Shown here piece after piece: positions 20,601 through 35,345 of a stretch of DNA of 64,000 nucleotides (within the stretch, counting starts at the first letter, position 1; each line of letters opens with the position of its first letter). The notes under the pieces are model-generated. The model saw nothing but the letters and a program-made list of their open reading frames with translations, had not been told where the DNA came from and searched no databases. Where the stretch lies: assembly GCA_024803745.1 (NCBI GenBank), contig JANJXV010000024.1, positions 19,353,927 to 19,417,926 on the forward strand, given 5' to 3'. The translations under genes were made by a program, and so were the position numbers. This DNA comes from Megascapheus bottae (taxonomy: Eukaryota; Chordata; Mammalia; Rodentia; Geomyidae).

Positions 20601-23600
20601 CAAACCACAACCCTCAGATCCCAACTCTCAGATCCAGAGACCAGGAGATCACCTCAGTTCTCAGATCAGGAGGCTGAGATCTCAGGATCATAGTCCAAAG
20701 CCAAACTGGGCAGGAAAGTACTTGCAACTCTTATCTCCAGTGAATCAGCAAAAAGCCAGGAGTAGAGCTGTGACTCAAGTCACAGCCTTGAGCAAAAGAT
20801 CCTGAATCTAAGCCCCATCACAGGAAGCAATAGATATAATAATTCAAACTTCAAAACAAGGGTAAATGAAAGAGAAGATATCGCTGCCTGACCCTCTGGA
20901 TTCTGAAGGCCTAGAGCCAAGTTAATAGCTGTTTTTTTTTTTTACATGCATGCTATTAATCCTGTCGATGGATATTATGCCAGCACACAAATGTCTGTGA
21001 AGGTGTTTCTAGAGATGGCTAGATCATGAGAGCTCTGATCTAATGTTTAGGTCTAAATAACAGTTATCTACATTGATTTAATCTGTTGATGCATTTAAAA
21101 TTCAAATTAAGATTACTGAGGTGTGTTGAGAGGTGAGTTATTGAGAGGTGGTAGAACGGTGGGAGGTGGGACCTGGTTGGAGGAAGCAGGTGGCCAGGGG
21201 CCAACCTTTAATGGACATCCTGATTTTTCATGTTATCTCTCTGCTTCTGGCAGCCTTGAGGTGAGCAGCTTTTTTTCTCGGTGGTGCCCCTCGTTCATGA
21301 TGTTTCTTCGTGGCCTCAGGTAGCCATGGATAGAAACCTCTGAAACTGCGTGGAAATAGATCTTTCCTTTGTTTCTGTCATAGCTACAAAATCTAGCTCA
21401 GTGAGAAAAGGAGAAGCCCTATTTTTCTTCTGATAGACTTAAATGGGGGAGGGAAAAATCCCCTGTCATTAAATAAATCTATTATTTTTACAGTATATTT
21501 TAGGGTAATTGTTCAAAATTAACAGAGGGGTAGGGGATGTATTTTCCTCAGGTGGAGATCCCCTCTAATTAGCTGGACTTGCATGCCCTATGTGTAACCC
21601 ACTACTCCAAAGCTCACCTCGGCTGTGTAAATGTAGATGGTGATGAAGTTTGCTGCTACCAGGGCCCGCAGCATGAAGAGGAAGCCAATGAGGCCGGCAC
21701 TAGAGAACAGGAGGAGGGGAAAGTCATACAGGGTCATGTGGGCAGTCTCACTGGGTCAACTCCAAGTGCACTATAGATGCCACGACACAGCCCCATATAA
21801 CCCAGAATCTCAGGCAGGCGCTTCTTCTCAACTGGCCTGTTTGTGAATTCTAAAGCCAACTTCCTCCCATTCCCTCAGATAAGCCTAACACCTAAAAAAT
21901 GAAGCAGCACAATATGTAACTCACCCCAGTCCTTGAGGCTGAAGTTCCTTCTACAACATCCCTTAGAATTTGCCTATACCCTATGTACATTCTCTCATAT
22001 GTTTTGAAACTCTAGATTCCTTGGTAAACAGTTGTTATTCTGATAATAGCTAAAGAACAAAAGCACAGAGGTTTGGGGGGAAGTTGTACATTTTCAGTGC
22101 AAATGCAAATATTTTTTAAGAATATTTTCAACCAGTAGTTAGTTGTTTGAATCTCTGAATACAGAACCCACAGACTCACATATTATAGAGTTCAGCCTAC
22201 CCTAGGATTACAAATGATGGATGAAGTGAATTCCACATTACAGATGGGCTAGTCAGGCCACGGAACTGTCCTGACATTCATCTAGATAATTTGGTAACTA
22301 TTGGGGTTGTTCTCTAACTGTCCAGGAAGCTTGGTATACACATCATAAATATTTTGGTAGATAATTATAAGGTCTCCAACATTGCACCCATATCCAGTGG
22401 TAGCTGAAGAAGACATGACATGGTGTAAGAGTGGGGAAGGGTGTGGTAATGCCCAAAGCTTTGTAGTCACCTAAGCAGCGTACGCTCTACTGTCCCCAGA
22501 GAAACAGACTCACCCTGGCCCCCGCAAAGGTCAGGGATCAGAAAGCCATGTCGGATAATGACTCTACTAAACTTGTTCATTTGAAGCAATCTAAGAGAAA
22601 GTACCTTGAAGTACAGATATTGAGGAGAAGAAAAAACAAAGCTGTGCATCCCATGGTGATGGCCAGGCTCGGCCGTCTTCCCAGGAAGTTGATGCCCAGG
22701 ATATTCAAAGGATTCACTAGGAAACAAAGAGCAGGGACAGGAGCTAGGACTTGGTACCACAATGGTCTTTACCACCCGGATGTGGGTTCACTGTGGTTAT
22801 TTCCGAAGGAATCGACTTCATCCAGAACTCAGGCACATCGTTACCCAATGAGAGGCCTGTTCAGTGTACATCTCTCACATGGGAGCCGTGAATGACAAGC
22901 CCTAGATAAAAGACATTTTAGGACCACAGTGATTGTTATAAACTGCCAGTGATTGTTATAAATTTGCTGGACTAATAATTTAACTATTTTGTGCTATTTT
23001 CCATTAAATTCAAGAAACCACGACTTCCTTCCTCCTTTCCTTCCATGTGTCAGTACTAAGGCTTAATCTCCGAGCTTCATGCTCTCATGTTCTTGCTTGA
23101 CTTTTTCACTGAAGGCTTGAACCACTCTACCACGTGAACCACAGCTTCTCTTTCAGCTTTGTGTGTGTGTGTGTTTTGTTTTTTCCAGATTAGTTAGAGA
23201 TTACGAGTAGCATGGACCTAGCCTGGCACAGTGGCTCACGCCTGTAATTCTAGCTACTCAGGAGGCTGAGATCTGAGGATCGTGGTTCAAAGCCAGCCTG
23301 GGCACTAAAAAGTCAATGAGACTCTTATCTCCAATTAACCACCAGGATAGGGTGGTAGCCTTAAGCTGAAGAACTCAGGGACAGTACCCAGGTCACAGAG
23401 TTCAAGCCCCACGACTGAGTATCATGGACTTTTCAGCCTGGGCTTGTTTCTTTCTCAGCCTCCTGAGTAGCTTAAATTACAGGAGTGAGCTAGTGATACT
23501 CAACTCCCTTTTCTTTTTTTCTCTCTTATTTTTTGTGAGACGGTCTTGGCATGTAGCCCAGGATAGCACTGAACTCTGCCAATCCTCTCGAATGCTTCAA

Positions 23601-26600
23601 TTACAGGTATGCACCAGTGTACATGACCAAGAACTATTGATCTTAAGTGCCATCACTTATGTCAGCAAAGACAGAAATCATGCTGCCAAGTGAAATCCAA
23701 CAAACTAAGATGCATCCAACCGTGCAGATACTAGAACATTAGCAAAGAGTGTGCCGCTTAGTATCACATAATACTTCAAAGCTGTCTTCCCGATGAGTGT
23801 TCTTCCCTATACCAACCCAAAGTAAAGACCCTGGCATGACTCCGAACGTGTACACTTTTGCTGGGGAGGACTCTTGACGCAATCCCTCTTGTGTCCTGAG
23901 TGTCTAAACAGCAGTACTCTGCCAGAAACAAGCCCCGATACACAGAGGGACTCTTACAAGCAATTTCTCCAAGGGTACTGATGATCATGGTTCTGTAGTC
24001 GGAGGGGGCAAACAAGTGGCAGTGGCAAGGACTGTGGCTTTCTTCTGAGTCCCCCTCAGTCACCACCATCTGTGGCTGTGACTCTGACTTGGAACCACAG
24101 ACCAGGTCCCTCTCCAGCAGCTCAGCACTAGCCAGGATAACGCCATAGTAGGCAAAAGAGATCCCCAGCCTGGAAGTGAGAAAAGAATCTCGTTAGCAAG
24201 AGCTTGTAGCAGACTAAGGATCAGGAAAAGCCTGGAGGGGCGGGGCTTCCAACGGAAGGCACAGCCCAGACAGGGCAGCTGGCTAGGCAGCCACAGCATC
24301 CATGCAAATATCTTTGGGGAGCACAGCTGTGTGCATTTCTATTGGATGAAAACTTAGAATTCCTAAGCTATCGTGTAGGCACATTTTCAACTGTGATACT
24401 GCTAAACAGTTTCCCAGAGAGATGGTACTCATTTCAGCAAATGTAAACAGGTACTTCGTCTTTCCCAACATTTGGATAATCAGTCCGTTTCATCTTAGCC
24501 ATTCCTGTGCATGGAGGGTTTGTAATGGTATCTTGTTGAGTTTTGTGGGTGTGTGTTTTGATGGTACTAGGGCTTGAACTCAGGGTCTGGGCACTGTCAT
24601 TGAGTTTTATTTACTCAAGGCTAGCACTCTATCACTTGAGCTACAGCACCACTTCTGGCCTTTTCTGTTTATGTGGCTCTGAAGAATCCAACCCAGAGCT
24701 TCATGCGTGCTAGGCGAACACTCTACCACTAAGCCACATTCCCAGCCCAGTATTTTTTTTAAAATAGAATTGTATTATTCCAAAGGTATTGTAGAGGGGA
24801 GTTACCATTTCATAAGTCAGGTAATGAATGCATTTCTTTTGTCACCACAATGCTGCCCCTTCGTTTCCTTTTCCCCAGTGTTCCCCAGCCATGCCCGAGT
24901 ACACAGCTCATGTTCCACATAGCGTAGACCGAATAGCGTGATTGCACTTACTCCCTTCCTCTTTCCCTTTCAGTACCCCCTATTTTGCCCCCACTTAAAA
25001 ACAAAAACTAAGAAACCAAAATAGATACTACCACCAACACCAACAACAATAACAACAGCAGCCCAGTTTTTTCCTGGTTATTTTGGAGACAAGAGTTTCA
25101 TGGGTTTTTTCTGCTTGACCCGGTTTTGAAATCCAGTTCTCCAGATCTTAACCTCCTCATTAGCTAGGATTGTAGGCATCATCCTCTGGTATTTTACTTT
25201 ATTGAGTATTGATTTACATTTCCCTAGAAACTTTAATATTGTCTTTTGATATGTTTGTCTAATTTATTTGATATGTTTATCTGCTTTACAGTTTTAATGA
25301 CATACCTATTCAAGTCTCTTGCTTGATTTTAAACTGAGTTGTCCAAATTGACCTTGCTTGGAAAAAATTACATGTATAAGATATGTATGGTTTAACATAT
25401 ATAGTATATAGTGTACATAGTGTAGATTTAGTATATAATATATAGTATATGTTGTACATATTTTATTATATATAATTATATAGTAATAGTTTTATCATAT
25501 GTGATATATAATATAATGCATAATAGATCATGCACATAATATATAATAGTTTTCTTTCCAAAATATTTGTTAAAAATATATCGCAAATTTACCAGTTGGT
25601 AGGCAACCTTGAAAGTTTCTTATATCTTATGGCACAGAGGTGTTAACTGACCATAGTAAAGGTGATCTGTTACTCCCCCCATCCTTTTTTGTGTTGGTAC
25701 TGCGGCTTGAACTCAAGGTCTCATGTTCTTGTTCAGTTGTCTTGCCCAAAGCTGGCACGTGACTCCTTGAGCTATACTTCCATGGATTTTTCTTCCCATG
25801 CTCGCCTTGAATCTAGATCCTCAGATCTCAGCCTCTTGAGTAGCTAGGATTACAGATGTGAGCCACCAGCACCCAGCTTGAAATAACTGCATGCTTACCA
25901 TATGACCCAGATCTGTAATGTGGTCCATAGATATTTGGCATCCAGTAGATCTGCAAACCTTCCTCTTTTATCCTGGGTCACAGAAAGGGGAAGACAATAG
26001 ATAATGTTGGACCTACAACAGACTTGCCGATCTCTTTTTTTTTTTAATTACATTTTTTATAATAACTACACTTGATTTTTTTTTTTGCCAGTCCTGGGCT
26101 TGAGCTCAGGGCCTGAGCACTGTCCTTGGACTTTCTCATGGCTAGAGCTCTACCACTTGAGCCTCAGCACCACTTCTGGCTTTTTTTCTATATGTAGTAC
26201 CGAGGAATCGAACCCGGGTCTTCATGCATGCTAGGCAAGTACTTTAACCACTAGGCCAAACTCCCGGCCCCCCTAGGCCAAACTCCCGGCCCCCAATCTC
26301 TTTTTTTATCAATTTGAAATTCTTTTTCATATAATACATTCTTATATGTAATCAAATATATTATTATAACAAAAATTATATTTTTACTTTTTCAAATATA
26401 TAACAACTGGGTTATCCAATAAAAATATGTCAGCAGAATGAGTTAGCTATTTGGATACGACAAACATAGATCTCTATCATATATCTGATACTCAGTTAAA
26501 CTGGATCTAAAAGTTGGATATTAAGATTGAAATCAAATTAGCCAAACAAAAGGCTATATGGGCCAGGAGTTTGGCCTAGTTGTAGAGTGCTTGCCTAGCA

Positions 26601-29600
26601 TGCACAAAGACCTGGGTTCAGTTCCTTGGTGCTACATACATAGAAAAAGCCAGATGATATGGCTCAAGTGATAGAGCCACAGTGATACTGTGGTCAAATG
26701 ATAGAGCTCTAGCCTTGAGAAAGCCCAAGGACAGTGCTCAGGCCCTGAGCTCAAGCTCCAGAACTGGCAAAAAAAAAGATTCCAGCTTACCCCAGGCAGA
26801 ATAGCCATCATGAAGAAATCAAACAACAAATGTTGGCTGTCGAGGATACTGAAAGAAGGAAACCCTAATACATTGCTGGTAGGGATGTAAACTAGTACCA
26901 TTACTATAGAAATCAGTCTAGAGATTCCTCAAAAGACTGAAAATAGACCTTCCTATGACCCAGTCTTCCTGCTCCTGGCCATATGTCAGAAGAAGAGTCA
27001 ATCAATATGACAGAAAGACACCTGTATATCTATGTCTATTGCACCACTGTTCACCACAGCCAAATGCTAGAATCAGAAAAGCTGCCCAACAGCTAATAGG
27101 TGAAATATATACACATATATATATGTATATATATACACACACACATATATATGTATATATACCACTACCATAAAGAAAAATATCTACCTATATCTGTGTA
27201 TACATATACACATACATACATGCACGCATACATACAATCACAGCATAATAAAATCCATCAATCACTGCTTGACAAGGGGAAGGGAAAGGAATGAGAATGT
27301 AGCAGAAGGGATAAACTCATTCAAAGTACAGTGTGCGTGTATGTAATTATCACAATGAAACTCCCTTATAATACTACAGTACGCTAATTCAAAACTAAAA
27401 TGCTTAATGCCATAGAGTAACTTACCAGGGCCATGGGGCAGCAGCCAGGAAGAAACTAAATTAGATCCCACCACTACTCTGCTCTTCCTGGCCGCCTCCT
27501 GCCTCTGGGTAGAGTGCAAACTGAAGTCCCTTCCCTCTGGCCTTGCACAACTAAAAGACTTCCCAAGACCAGTGGAAGTGGAAAGAAGAGGCGGAGTGTG
27601 ACCTTACCAAGATGGGCTCCACCAGCCTCCCCTCCGGCATGACAGAGCGGTTCACCCTGGCAATCCGTTCCAGCGTGACCAGCGCGGCCTCTGTGTTCCC
27701 AGTGGAGACATTGAAGCGAGCAGATTCGGGAATAAACTAAACGCAGATGTGAAAGAACATCAGAGCCACAAGTCTGTGTACCAGGGGCCCCAGTGCCAGC
27801 CATACCACCCATGCCATCCATGCCAGTCCCATATTCCCAAGGGGAGACCAGAGGCCCAAGACACTGCAAGCCTTTTCAGCAAGCTCCCTGCTGGACCCCG
27901 GGTTGATGTGGAATGGTGCCTTTCGAGAGGGAAATCCAAGGCAAAAGAGACAATGGATGAAAACCAACACATGAAATTCAGATGTCTGCAATGGTTTAGA
28001 TTTTAAATCATCTGTCAGTTATGTAATTACAATTTTAGACTCTACGCTTGAAAACAAGCCCCTCGGAAGAGATCCTAAGTCTGTATTTGGTCTTAAATCC
28101 AAGAGAATCCAACTATGAGGTAAAGTCGAGAAGACAGCCACGGTGTCTTAGTCTACATGGCAAAGAGAGTCCGTTCATCAGAACAAGCAGTCCCTCCATT
28201 GGCCACTGGTCCCAGAGCAGTGATACAGGCTCAGAGCCACAAAGACCCTGGCCACTGGGTCCATTTTAAAGAAAGGGGTCCAGGCACTATTTATTAGTCA
28301 CATCTGTAATCCTAGCTTCTTAGGAGGCTGAGATCTGAGGATTGGCTATCTAAGCCAGGCGAGAAAGTCTTAAGAGTTTTTTTTTTCCTTGAACTCAGGG
28401 CCTGGGCACTGACCTTGGGCTTTCTCAAGGCTAGCACTCTACTACTTGAGCCACAGCACCACTTGTAGATTTTTTTTCTGTGTATATGGTAATGAAGAAT
28501 CAAACCCAGGGTTTTTTCCATGCTAGGCAAGCATTCTACTACTAGGCTATGCTCCCAGCTCAAGTCTAAGATATTTGTGTGTGTGTGTGTGTGCCTGAGC
28601 TCTTGAGCTCTAAGGCTATCGCCTTACCCTTGAGCCAAGTCCCACTTCCCGTTTTCTAGAGGTTAGTTGGAGATAAGAATCTCAGGTCCTAGCTGGGAGT
28701 TGGACCTAGTGGTAGAGTGCTTGCCTAGCCTGCACAAAGACCTGGGTTCGATTCCTTAGTACCACATACATAGAAAAAAAGCTGGAAGTGGTGCTGAGGC
28801 TCAAGTGGTAGAACTCTGTTTTTGAGAAAGCCCAAGGACAGTGCTCAGGCTCTGAGCTCAAGCCCAGGACTGGCAAAAAAAAAAAAAAAATCTCAAGTCC
28901 TTTTGTTGCCCAGGCTGGCTTTGAACCTTGATCCTCAGATCTCAGCCTCCTGAGTAGCTAGGATTACAGGCATGAGCCACCGTGCCTGGCTCTAAGTCTA
29001 AGTCTCAGAAGTGGAAATCTAAAGCATAGAGCTCCAGCCTTGACCAAAAAGGCTAGGGCCCAAGCTCTGAGTTCAAACTCTAGTACCAGCACGAACAATT
29101 AAATAATTGATTGATTCATCTGTGGCACTCCAAGGCCAGCAGTCCATCTGGAAGGGTGCACGGGATGCATCCATGCTCACCTTGAAGGCCAGGATGAGGA
29201 TGATGCCAGGGATGGAGGCAATGCGGATGAGCCAGCGCCACCCAATGGTGGGGATGACCACAGAGGCCATGCCAATGATGAGCAAGGAGCCGGCAAGCCA
29301 GAAGACCTGGGGAGTACAGTTAGTTCCTCCTGTGTCGTGTGCACAATGTTCTGCGGCTACTTCCTCGCACAGGAGCCTCCTCCAGCATTCCCTCTGCTAG
29401 CTAGGGTGAATGTAACTGTGTTGGCTGCCTTTGTCCTCCGTAAATTGTTTCCTCTGCCTTGGTTCTGGAGACAATGAGTAGAATCACTGGCGTTTGGAAG
29501 TTTGGGCCACCAGGGAGTCGTAGACGTTGTGCGTTTTTGTTAATTGCATAATGGACTCACTGGACCCCAACATAGAAGGTGAGAAGAAGGCTGAAGCTAG

Positions 29601-32600
29601 CTTCTCCCCAACTCTCTGCCATCTGGTTGCTCTCCTCAGAAGGGGCCAATATTACCACTTGCTTCTGTAGCTTTCTAAAGCTTTTCCTAAACATCCAAGC
29701 TAATAAGAATAAATTTTGGGTTTTGCTTCATAAATGGAGTTGTGGTGTACACAATACTCCATGTCTGGGTTTACAACTATATCTTGGAGATTTTTTTTTT
29801 TTGCACCTGTCTTGGTGTTTGAACTCAGGGCCTGAGCTTTTTGCTCGTCTCATGCTCTATCAATAGACTTCAGTCACATCTGCACTTCAAGCTTTTTGCT
29901 GGTTAATTGGAAATGAGAGCCTCATGGACTTTTCTGCCCAAGCTGGCTTTGAACTGTGATTTGAGAAACTAAAAATTGTAACCACCATTGTGTAGTCATT
30001 AACTAACTGCTACTTCTGCTTCTGTAACTGCTTCACTGCCTTATTGCTGAGACCCTGTGCTGTGCTGTGACCCTTCACCCACTTCTGCCCTAATGCTAGG
30101 AAAAAGCCTAGTACAGAACAATTCCCAGAACCACAGATGGCGCTTATCTCTATAATACCAGAATAATCCCTCCTGGAGTCTGGTAATCACTATCTAGAGC
30201 ACAAACCCTCAAGTTTAGCAGGCATCATCTAGTGGTGTCACCCAACCAGTTCAAAGTACTATGATGTGTGCTCAGCTCCTGCCTCCCCCCAAAAATGTAT
30301 AAAAGGTGTTGTACCCCTGGGCTCGGGGCCTCTCAGCATCACCAGTTGTGGCCGTGTAAATGGGAGACCCAAGCTCGAGCTTGCAATAAAGACTCCTTTG
30401 CTTTTACATTGGTGATGGTCTCTGATGGTCTTTTGGGACAAGGGCTTCCTGAACTCGAGCATAACAGATCCTCAGATCTGAGAATTAGAGGTGTGAGCCA
30501 CAGGCACTCAGCCATTAGAGATCATTTTATATACCAACAAATAACTCAGAACCCAACAGGACCAGGCCCTAATGGGCAGGAATTAGAATAACTGCCCACA
30601 TTCACCTGAGAATTTCTCTGATCTGGAAAGGGGGATTGTGTGATAATTCCCCTTTACCTCATGGATCTGGGAAGAAGATAACATACTAGAAGATTCTTTT
30701 AGGGACAAATAAAGGGGTGACTATGAAAATAAGAATGATTAGGGTTCTTTTTTTTTTCTTTAAGGATAACAGGCTGGAAAATGACCTGGGGTACAAGGGA
30801 GGATTTTTCTGTAGTAGTCAAAGTGACTGGGGTAGGATATCACTAGAAAAATTACATTAAAAAAAATTCCAGGGCTGGGAGTTTGGCCTAGTGGTAGAGT
30901 GCTTGCCTAGCATGCACGAAGACCTGGGTTCGATTCCTCAGTACCACATACTTAGAAAAAGCTGGAAGTGGTGCTAAGGCTCAAGTGGTACAGCTCTAGC
31001 CTTGAGAAAGTCCAAAGACAGTGCTCAGGCCCTGAGCTTAAACCCAGAACTGGCAAAAAAATAAAAATAAAATTCCAGGGTGGGGAGCTTGGCCTAGTGG
31101 TAGAGTGCTTGCCTGGCATGCATGAAGACCAGGGTTCGATTCCTCAGTACCACATACATAGAATGGGCTATTAGGACATCTCCTGGAAACTGAGGAAGAT
31201 GGTATTATATTCAAGTGCCACTGTTGGAGGATAAAGTCCTGGGTTCAGGAAACCTTAGCATTGGATCTCTGGCTTCAAACATCCTCACTGCTTTTCCATT
31301 GGTTCCAGCTAACAGAAAGTGAACTACTGAGACCAATCAACCAAAAGGAAACCATGAGCATCAAAGCCTTCTGCAGGAATCAGGGTGGAATTCCCACTGT
31401 TTCTTACCTGAGACAAGGGGAGCATGTAACCTCTGTATTTGGTGGGTAAAAATTCAGTCTTTATGATTAACCTAAAAAGAAAAGGGGAAAACACGGTCAT
31501 TTTGCTTTGTAAAACCAAATGTGTTTTCTTGGTGCTTTCATACTTGTTATAGTCACTGGGATAAAGAATTCAAAACACAGCTGGCCAGTGGTGGCTCACA
31601 CCTGTAATCCTAGGTACTCAGGAGGCTGAGATCTGAGGATTACAGTTCAAAGCCAGCCCAGGCAGGAAGCCAGTCCATGAGACTCTTATCTCCAATAAAC
31701 TACTCAGAAAAAGTGGCCCTGTGGCTCAAGTGGTAGAGCACCACTCCCAGTCCCTGAGTTTAAGCCCCAGAGCTTGAAAAAAAAAAAAAGAAAGTCAGAA
31801 CACATAAAAGTTTGTTGCACATTCAAACACAATTATTTTAGCTAATGTCAACAGAAGAGAAATAACTTTCTCTGTTGTCATCTTTTTTCAAGCTATTTTA
31901 AAGGTTTTATCACTTAGGAAATAGTCACCTTATCGCTTCTGCCTAGGAAAAAGTAAGTAAACAGTTTTCCCAAGCCTGATTTCCTATCTTCTAAAATAGA
32001 CCCAGGAAATTAAAATCTACCCAGGAGAAGGTAAAAAATTTTCACAACAAATGAGTCAAAACACAGGTTTGTCATTAAGTACATATTGATTTTGTGAATA
32101 GAGAAAAAGAAATGGAATTATATCCCATCCATTTGCTAATTGTTTCTCTCTGGTGCTATTATCAGTCAGGGTTGGGATTTTTCACAAATTTATTTAACTG
32201 TTTTCTAAGGAATGTTTTAAAATTCTACTTAGTTTCTTTTCCATCAGGACTCAACGTGCTTAGCTTGTGCCGCGGGGAAAAATAATTATTTCTCTAACAC
32301 ATTAAGGCAATAATTAGATGCTTTCACATCTCCCACTCTATTTTAATGATAACTTGTTCCAAAGTTCCCAGGAAAAGATAGCCTGAGGGGTGTATAGGTC
32401 AAGGGGAGTTCCCCAAATCAGAACAGTTAATATAACAACTTTCACCCCCATGCACAAAAAAGACCCTGCACACTTACCCAAGCACAGAAAACGGATGAAA
32501 GAGGCCTTGTGCCCACTTCAGTATACCTCACCCAGCCTGGCAGGGCACATTTTACCCAATGTCTCTCATGATTATGACCAAACAAAATGCTGTAAATGAA

Positions 32601-33064
32601 TCAATTATAGCCAGGCACCAGTGGCTCATTCCTGGAATCCTAGCTACTCAGGAAACAGATCTGAGGATCAAGGTTCAAAGCCAGGCCAGGCAGAAAAGTC
32701 TGTGAGATTCTTATTTGCAATTAACCATCAAAAAGCTGGAAGTAGAGCCGGGACTCAAGTGGTAGAGCACCAGCTTTCAGTGAAAACACCAAGCGTTGGT
32801 AGAAGCCCCAGTTCTAGCATGAGGAAAAGAATTAATAAAGCCTGTTTTGAATGACTCTTTCTTTTCTTTTCCTTTCTTTTCTTCTTTCTTTCTTCCTTTC
32901 CTTCTTTCTTTTTCTTTCTTTTGGGTTGGTGTTAGGGACGAACCCCAAGTCCTTGTACATGCTTGACAGACATTCCATCACTAAACTACATCCCAGGCCT
33001 GGATTGACTTTTACCTGACACAGAACTTTTAGTACTATTTACTCTGCCAAAAATTTCTTGACCT

Positions 33065-33112
<48 letters not shown>

Positions 33113-35287
33113 TTTAGAACAACAACAAAGCTAATACTGGCTCACGCCTCTAACCTTATCCACGGAGGGACAGGGCGATACTGGGTGGATCACAGTGCCA
33201 GGCCAGCACAGCTAAGGAGTTTACAAGACTCCTTCATCTCAACCAGCTGTACAGGGGATGCACACTCCCTACATGCAGTGCTGCACGTGCGTAAGTGTGC
33301 ATGGGTACACGTTTCTCTCCCAGGGAGCCTCTGGGGGAAGTCTTTACCCTTGTGAGTGACCAGACACGCCACAGCCCACCATGGTCCGCAGAAAGACAAA
33401 CCAGATGTACGAGGGAGAGAAGGAGGTCAGCAAGGAGAAATAGGCTCCCCACAGGAATGAGATGAGCAAAATCTGAAGACAAAAGAGAGCTTGTTAACGG
33501 GATTAGACCTCCCCCCTCACCCTGCCCCCCTCCCCCTGGGGGCCAGAGCAGGCAGGGCCCAACTTTGCGGGCAGTGCTTCCTTCCTACCCCAAAGTTTGC
33601 TGTTACAAGGAGCTGAGCTGTGGCCACTGGTCAGCCATGCCACACACAGTTAATGGTGCAGTCCTCAAGACCTGGGCCTTCCAAGTTCAGGTTATTTTTC
33701 AAAAGTGTCCTAGGTAGCCAGGCGAGGTGGCTCATGCCTGTAATCCTAGCTACTCAGGAGGCTGAAATCTGAGGACTGAGGTTCAAAGCCAGTCCCATTA
33801 CTAAACATGAGACTCTTATCTCCAATTAATCACTAGAAAACAGGAAGTGGTGCTGTGGCTCAAGGCAGCAGCCTTGAGCTGAAGAGCTCAGGGACAATGT
33901 CCAGGCCCAGGGCTCAAATCTCATGACTGAAAAAAAACGACATTGTAGGGTAGCTCTCCTTTACCAGGGACAGAATCTGAAACTGGCTTCTCAGAAACCA
34001 GAAGTATCTCCAGTGGTACAGTGCCTGCCTGGCAAGTGCCAGGCCCTGAGTTCAATCCCCAGTATACATACATATACACACCTATCTCCTTGTGAGGCAA
34101 TTAGAAGCCCAGTGAAATGCTACACTGGAAGATCATAGGAAAAATGTAATTTTTTTTTCTCTCTCTCTGATTATAAGAATGCTACATACTGGGCACTGGA
34201 CAGCGATGGCTCATTTCTGTAATCCTAACTATTCAGGAGGCTGAGATCTGAGGATCACAGTTCAAAGCCAGCCCAGGAAGGAAAGTCAACGAGATTTTTT
34301 TTTTTTAATCTTCAATAAACTACTCAGAAAAAGCCAAAGTGGCACTGTGGTTCAAGTAATAGATCACTATCCTTGGGCAAAAGAAGTTCAAGGATGACAC
34401 CCAAGCCCAGATTTCAAGACCCAGGACCAGCAAAGAGACAGAGACAGAGACAGAGAGAGACAGAGAGACAGAGAGAATAAGGAGGAAGAGGAGGATGATA
34501 CAAGTTCAAAGTAAAAAAAAATAAAAAAAATTTCAAATTTGAGGGCTGGTGATATAGCAGGGAATGTAGTTATGGGCAAAATATGTACAAAACCCTGGAT
34601 TCAATCCTAGATATGAAAGCATGAATAGGTGGCTGGGTTTTTAATAAATTTATTTAAGAAATTAATCAATTACAGCTGGGTATTGGTGGCTCCTGTCTAT
34701 AATTCTACCTACTCAAGAGGCTGACAGCTGAGCGTCATGGTTCAAAACCAGTCAAAGCAGAAAAAGTCCATCATACTCTTATTTTCAATTACCCAGCAAA
34801 AGCCAGAAGTAGAGTTTGGCATAAACAATAAAGCACCAGCCTTGAGTGGGGGAAAGGAAACAAAAACTAAGGAAACATGCCCTGGCCCTGAGATCAAGCC
34901 CCAGTTTTTGTGTAAACAAACAAACAAGACATCTATTGTAGGCAAGGCGACCCACACACATAACACCTCACAGGTGGATTACAAATTCCAGGTCAGTCAC
35001 AGTACAGGTTAGACTGGGTTATAAAGGGAGACCCCTTGGGACCAGGAGTTTGGCCTAGTGGTAGAGTGCTTGCCTAGCATGCACGAAGACCTGGGTTCAA
35101 TTCCTTGGTACCACATACATAGAAAAAAGCCAGAAGCGATGCTAAGGCTCAAGTGGTAGAGCTCTAGCCTTGAGAAAGTCCAAGGACAGTGCTCAGGCCC
35201 TGAGCTCAAGCCCAGGACTGGCAAAAAAAAAAAAGGGAGACCCCCGTCTCAAAATAAAATAGAGAGAGGAAAAGAGAAAGGGAGAGC

Positions 35288-35345
<58 letters not shown>

